A program made the translations under genes and the position numbers. A stretch of DNA of 8,013 bases from Nitrospirota bacterium (GTDB lineage: Bacteria > Nitrospirota > Nitrospiria > Nitrospirales > Nitrospiraceae): the NCBI GenBank assembly GCA_016235225.1, contig JACRLS010000003.1, positions 1 to 8,013 of the forward strand, written 5' to 3'. The notes beneath the pieces are model-generated. The model was not told the DNA's origin. It made no database searches and worked only from the letters and a program-made list of their open reading frames with translations. Of this stretch, positions 5,890 to 8,013 are shown piece by piece (the first letter of the stretch is position 1; each line of letters starts with the position of its first letter).

Positions 5890-6837
5890 ATGACCGATGC
5901 GCTTCAGTTTCTCCTCGACCACGGCGCAGCCGTCCTGTTCTGGGTCGTCTTCATCGAACAGATCGGCCTTCCCATTCCGGCGATTCCCCTTCTGATCGCC
6001 GCCGGCGCATTGGTGGGCGCCGGCAAGATGAGTGTGCTGACGGCCCTGCTCATTCCGGTCGCGGCTTCTCTGCCGCCTGATGTGGCCTGGTACTACCTGG
6101 GGAAGGTGAAAGGAGGGTCCGTGCTGGGCTTTCTCTGCCGCTTGTCGCTGGAACCCGACTCCTGCGTCAGGAGCACCGAGAATCTCTTTCACCAACACGG
6201 GGCCCGCGCGCTGCTGGTGGCCAAGTTCATCCCGGGGTTCAGCACGGTGGCCCCGCCGTTAGCCGGGATCGTGGGCATGCGGGTCACAAGCTTTCTCGTC
6301 TACGACGCGGCGGGGGCGTTACTCTGGGCGGGACTATGCGCCGGCGTCGGTGCGCTGTTTAGTAATCAACTGGAGCAGCTCGTGCGTCTCTTCAACGATG
6401 CCGGCGGTGTCTTGCTGGGCGTGATTGGGCTCGCGGTGAGTCTTTTCATCGGGTACAAGTTCTATCATCGCCGGCGTTTCCTGCGGGACTTACGGATGGC
6501 GCGCATTTCAGTGGATGAGCTGAAGCGACGATTGGACGCGGGGGCACCTATCGCCGTCGTGGACGTCCGGCATCCGATCGCCCTGGAGCTGGATCCGGAA
6601 GGCATTCCGGGCGCGCTGAATCTCATGCTGGAGGAGATCGAGCATCGGCATCATGAAATTCCTCGTGACCGGGATATCGTGTTGTACTGCACGTGCCCGA
6701 ACGAAGTCTCCAGCGCCCGCACGGCGTTGCTGCTCAAGAAGAAGGGCGTTGTTCTCACCCGCCCGACCCCGGCACGCCGAGACGTGCCTTTCCCGTGGCG
6801 TCCGCCCCCTCGAAGGCGGCCTCGACGCCTGGCGTGA
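5890..6837 (+). CDS. DedA/SNARE-associated membrane protein fused to a rhodanese domain, C-terminus frame-shifted
   Basis: Residues 1-200 are a DedA-family inner-membrane protein. Relatives act in membrane lipid (undecaprenyl phosphate or phospholipid) turnover. Motifs: FIEQIGLPIPAIPLLIAAGA (21-40) with Glu23, AKFIPGFSTVAPPLAG (111-126), and membrane segments about 12-45, 48-70, 132-156 and 172-191. Residues 206-286 are a rhodanese domain (RISVDELKRRLDAG, VVDVRHP, GALNLMLEEI, IVLYCTCPNEVSSARTALLLKKKG) with Cys267 in the active loop, a cytoplasmic sulfur carrier or sulfurtransferase. After KKKG the frame gives VVLTRPTPARR and a Pro/Arg-rich tail, while the expected VRPLEGGLDAW is encoded in another frame at 6797. 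The last rhodanese helix is thus replaced. ATG 5890 has a weak GAGAG site (5877-5881); an ATG at 5812 would overlap the preceding gene. It is the last gene of the block. Confidence 0.85.
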   Translation: MTDALQFLLDHGAAVLFWVVFIEQIGLPIPAIPLLIAAGALVGAGKMSVLTALLIPVAASLPPDVAWYYLGKVKGGSVLGFLCRLSLEPDSCVRSTENLFHQHGARALLVAKFIPGFSTVAPPLAGIVGMRVTSFLVYDAAGALLWAGLCAGVGALFSNQLEQLVRLFNDAGGVLLGVIGLAVSLFIGYKFYHRRRFLRDLRMARISVDELKRRLDAGAPIAVVDVRHPIALELDPEGIPGALNLMLEEIEHRHHEIPRDRDIVLYCTCPNEVSSARTALLLKKKGVVLTRPTPARRDVPFPWRPPPRRRPRRLA

Positions 6838-6865
6838 CCGCAAGTTTCTGCTGTCGCAGCACCGT
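6797..6865 (+). pseudogene. Out-of-frame C-terminal segment of the rhodanese domain
   Basis: In the frame one base shifted from the DedA-rhodanese gene, this stretch encodes GVRPLEGGLDAWRDRKF, the standard end of a rhodanese domain (RPLxGGxDAW). It starts at a GGCGT copy. The other GGCGT copy is 52 bases earlier (6745-6749), exactly where the in-frame protein leaves the family pattern. Removing 52 bases joins KKK to GVRPLEGG in one frame. Without a start or ribosome site of its own, it is best seen as the broken end of the upstream gene. A sequencing indel in the CCTTTCCC run (6787-6794) would also rejoin the frames but leave about 13 extra residues. Confidence 0.7.
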
Positions 6866-6873
6866 CGGAGTGG

Positions 6874-6911
6874 GGTGAGGGGGCCCTGGGGCCTGAAAAC
6901 CCCTCCTCATC
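6874..6911 (+). terminator. Hairpin downstream of the DedA-rhodanese gene, weak terminator candidate
   Basis: About 36 bases past the stop, a 10-bp stem with two G-U pairs forms between 6874-6883 (GGTGAGGGGG) and 6902-6911. The loop contains a second GGCCC/GGGCC pairing. No T-run follows, so intrinsic termination is uncertain; it may simply mark the transcript end. Confidence 0.35.
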
Positions 6912-7049
6912 AACTTCCGGCAGGGCATGAGCTCACACGACCTGAGTTCCTGAAAAGGCTCTCGATCCATCGATGTGACCCCGTAACATCTGTGCAGAAC
7001 AATGGCCAAGCCCGGCGAAGGGGGTGTGGGAGTGGGAATTTCCGCGCGG

Positions 7050-7079
7050 TTGACGCTCGAAGTTTGAATGAGCTAGACT
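7050..7079 (+). promoter_or_regulatory. Candidate sigma70-type promoter for the Tll0287-like gene
   Basis: TTGACG (7050-7055) and TAGACT (7074-7079) are separated by 18 bases, giving a start near 7086 and a leader of about 60 bases to the ATG at 7146. Layout and spacing resemble the candidate at 3785-3814. Confidence 0.45.
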
Positions 7080-7145
7080 CGCGCCCGCATGAAGACAATA
7101 CGATCACATCGTGTTCGACCGATGAGATCGGCTGGGAGGCTTGCC

Positions 7146-7832
7146 ATGGGCGCGAAGCGGGCTGCGGTCTACGGCGTGATGTCCCTCTTGGTGTCTCTGT
7201 CGCTCCTGGGCAATAGCCGGGCCGGGGAACTGTCCCTCGACCTCACCGCCCGGTACATTTTGGAGATCGTGAAAGCGTTCCGGACCGCCTACGTGCTGAA
7301 CGTGGTCGAACGCGTCCGCGATGCGGGAGTGGTGTCCGCGGAAGAGTGGAGCCAGGATGTACACCGGATTCCCCTTCCGGCGCAATTCGTCAAGGGTGCC
7401 GCCAGCGAGCTGGAGAATTACGAGATTGGCCTGATCGGCCTGGCCCCGTTGAACAAGGAGAATTATCCGAAGACGCCGGCCGAGGTCGAGGCCCTGACCA
7501 AGCTCTTGAACAATCGCGACCAGAAGATCGTGAGCGTCCTCGACGGCGATCAATTCAAATCCATCTCGGCCGACCTGGCCCTGGTGCAGTCCTACGCCGA
7601 TCGCCACAACCAGCACTCCAAGGCGACCGTCCGCACCTTCAATCGGTATGACGTGATGGGCGGTCTCATCGTGCGTTTGAAACGCGATGCACGTCCGGAA
7701 GGGATGCCGCTGATGTCGGAGCCGCCGGCCTCACCGGACCGAAACTCTGCCCCGCAAACGACGCCCCCACCCTGGGTCCCCGGCAGTCCCCTTTCTCCCG
7801 ACCCGCAGTCGTTGAAAAAGAAAAGGGGGTAG
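7146..7832 (+). CDS. Secreted Tll0287-like/DUF3365-type protein with a degenerate heme motif
   Basis: I chose ATG 7146: GGGAGG (7134-7139) lies six bases upstream, and the product begins with a textbook Sec signal (GAKR, hydrophobic core, cut after NSRA near residue 26). An ATG at 7089 would add 19 Arg-rich residues in front. The 228-residue protein is probably periplasmic. The mature part follows the Tll0287-like/DUF3365 pattern as I know it: an Arg/Lys helix near FRTAYVLNVVERV (45-57), RIPLPAQFVKGAASELE (74-90), LIGLAPLNKENYPKTPAEVEAL (96-117) and the closing YDVMGGLIVRL (168-178). Before that end, relatives carry a CxxCHNxH heme site; here it reads SYADRHNQHS (149-158), with both Cys replaced (Tyr150, Arg153) and His154 kept. 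There is no Cys anywhere, so no covalent heme c. The tail (185-228) is Pro/Ser-rich and ends at an insertion-sequence edge, so it may not be the original C-terminus. Such domains often sense redox state or gases; here the role is unknown. Confidence 0.75.
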   Translation: MGAKRAAVYGVMSLLVSLSLLGNSRAGELSLDLTARYILEIVKAFRTAYVLNVVERVRDAGVVSAEEWSQDVHRIPLPAQFVKGAASELENYEIGLIGLAPLNKENYPKTPAEVEALTKLLNNRDQKIVSVLDGDQFKSISADLALVQSYADRHNQHSKATVRTFNRYDVMGGLIVRLKRDARPEGMPLMSEPPASPDRNSAPQTTPPPWVPGSPLSPDPQSLKKKRG

Positions 7833-8013
7833 TCGGTTAGCTCCTCCTCAGGCGCGAGGCTGGTGCCTGCTCCAGTCGTAGCCGTGGGTGACCGCAGCCT
7901 CGGTGATCGGCGTGGTGGCCGCTGCCTGTTCCAGAAGGCGCCGGAAGACAAGACCGCGGCTGCCCGACTTGCGCCGGTTGAAGCGAAAGGTGAACTCCTC
8001 CAGGTACGACTGG
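7825..8013 (-). mobile_element. IS1595-family (ISXO2-like) insertion sequence, 3' end only
   Basis: The transposase C-terminus at 7848-8013 implies an insertion sequence whose 3' end lies at the left. The likely boundary is the GGGGG run at 7825-7829, since only about 20 bases separate the transposase stop from it and G-rich tips are plausible for this family. The other end, the matching inverted repeat and the target duplication lie outside the window, so the exact tip is inferred. Confidence 0.55.
7848..8013 (-). CDS. IS1595-family (ISXO2-like) transposase, C-terminal 54 residues
   Basis: Read on the minus strand from the window edge, the frame is open for 54 codons to a TGA at 7848-7850. 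It begins QSYLEEFTFRFNRRKSGSRG and goes on LVFRRLLEQAAATTPIT, the hallmark end of ISXO2-like transposases (pattern YLxEFxFRFNRR, then RGLxFxRLLxQA). These DDE-type enzymes cut and paste IS1595-family elements. The final GYDWSRHQPRA is an element-specific tail. The start and most of the catalytic domain lie beyond base 8013, so whether the element is intact cannot be told. It faces the Tll0287-like gene, ending 15 bases from that gene's stop. Confidence 0.8.
   Translation of the reverse strand, partial: QSYLEEFTFRFNRRKSGSRGLVFRRLLEQAAATTPITEAAVTHGYDWSRHQPRA

Larger units (their letters stand above)
6838..7145. other. Gene-poor stretch between the DedA-rhodanese gene and the Tll0287-like gene
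   Basis: This 308-base stretch holds the out-of-frame rhodanese end (to about 6865), a hairpin at 6874-6911 and a promoter near 7050-7079. The remainder (about 6912-7049) has no convincing gene on either strand; the shifted rhodanese frame stays open to 7216 but its translation resembles nothing I know and lacks a plausible start. Confidence 0.6.

Noticed and set aside
6866..7216. Continuation of the shifted rhodanese frame to 7216 as a real protein tail
   Set aside because: After the RPLEGGLDAW segment it resembles nothing, runs through the promoter of the next gene and overlaps its start.
1..8013. Search for CRISPR arrays, tRNA or rRNA genes, phage genes or a defence island
   Set aside because: No regularly spaced repeats, cloverleaf-like sequence or defence-type domains were seen; the only mobile sign is the insertion sequence at the right edge.

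Overview
The window reads as a chromosomal stretch of a GC-rich Gram-negative bacterium. An outer-membrane efflux channel, a lipoprotein signal and a periplasmic di-heme c-type peroxidase all imply two membranes. The protein flavours (MauG-type peroxidase, DedA-rhodanese fusion, ferredoxin/metallo-beta-lactamase protein, Tll0287-like protein) remind me of Nitrospira and other Nitrospirota. That assignment is an impression from memory, not a demonstrated placement.

Layout, left to right. Bases 1-1320 hold the 3' part of a NodT-family outer-membrane efflux protein, the exit duct of an RND-type pump whose other genes would lie upstream. It converges, 11 bases apart, on a minus-strand LysR regulator (1332-2240). 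This regulator looks like a genuine OxyR, because it keeps both peroxide-sensing cysteines at positions 199 and 208. An AT-rich divergent intergenic region (2241-2383) separates it from a small lipoprotein (2384-2746) and a di-heme cytochrome c peroxidase/MauG-like gene (2778-3668). Together these look like a peroxide-response unit, but the peroxidase seems to lack about 60 residues between its two heme domains.

A second block starts behind a recognisable promoter near 3785-3814. It reads in one direction with short gaps: a Rid-family protein without the catalytic Arg (3907-4296), an AlkA-type 3-methyladenine DNA glycosylase (4325-4975), a one-cluster ferredoxin fused to a metallo-beta-lactamase fold (4986-5861) and a DedA membrane protein fused to a rhodanese (5890-6837). 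The rhodanese end is frame-shifted: its conserved C-terminal segment lies in another frame just downstream. The common theme could be metabolite, DNA and sulfur damage control, but that is inference.

After about 300 bases without a gene comes a promoter and a secreted protein (7146-7832) that resembles the Tll0287-like/DUF3365 heme domain. Its CxxCH position reads YADRH, so it should not bind heme c covalently. Its stop codon sits at the edge of an IS1595-family (ISXO2-like) insertion sequence, whose transposase C-terminus (7848-8013, minus strand) runs off the window. Three genes in one window show degeneration or remodelling (peroxidase deletion, rhodanese frameshift, lost heme motif). I see no CRISPR array, tRNA or rRNA.
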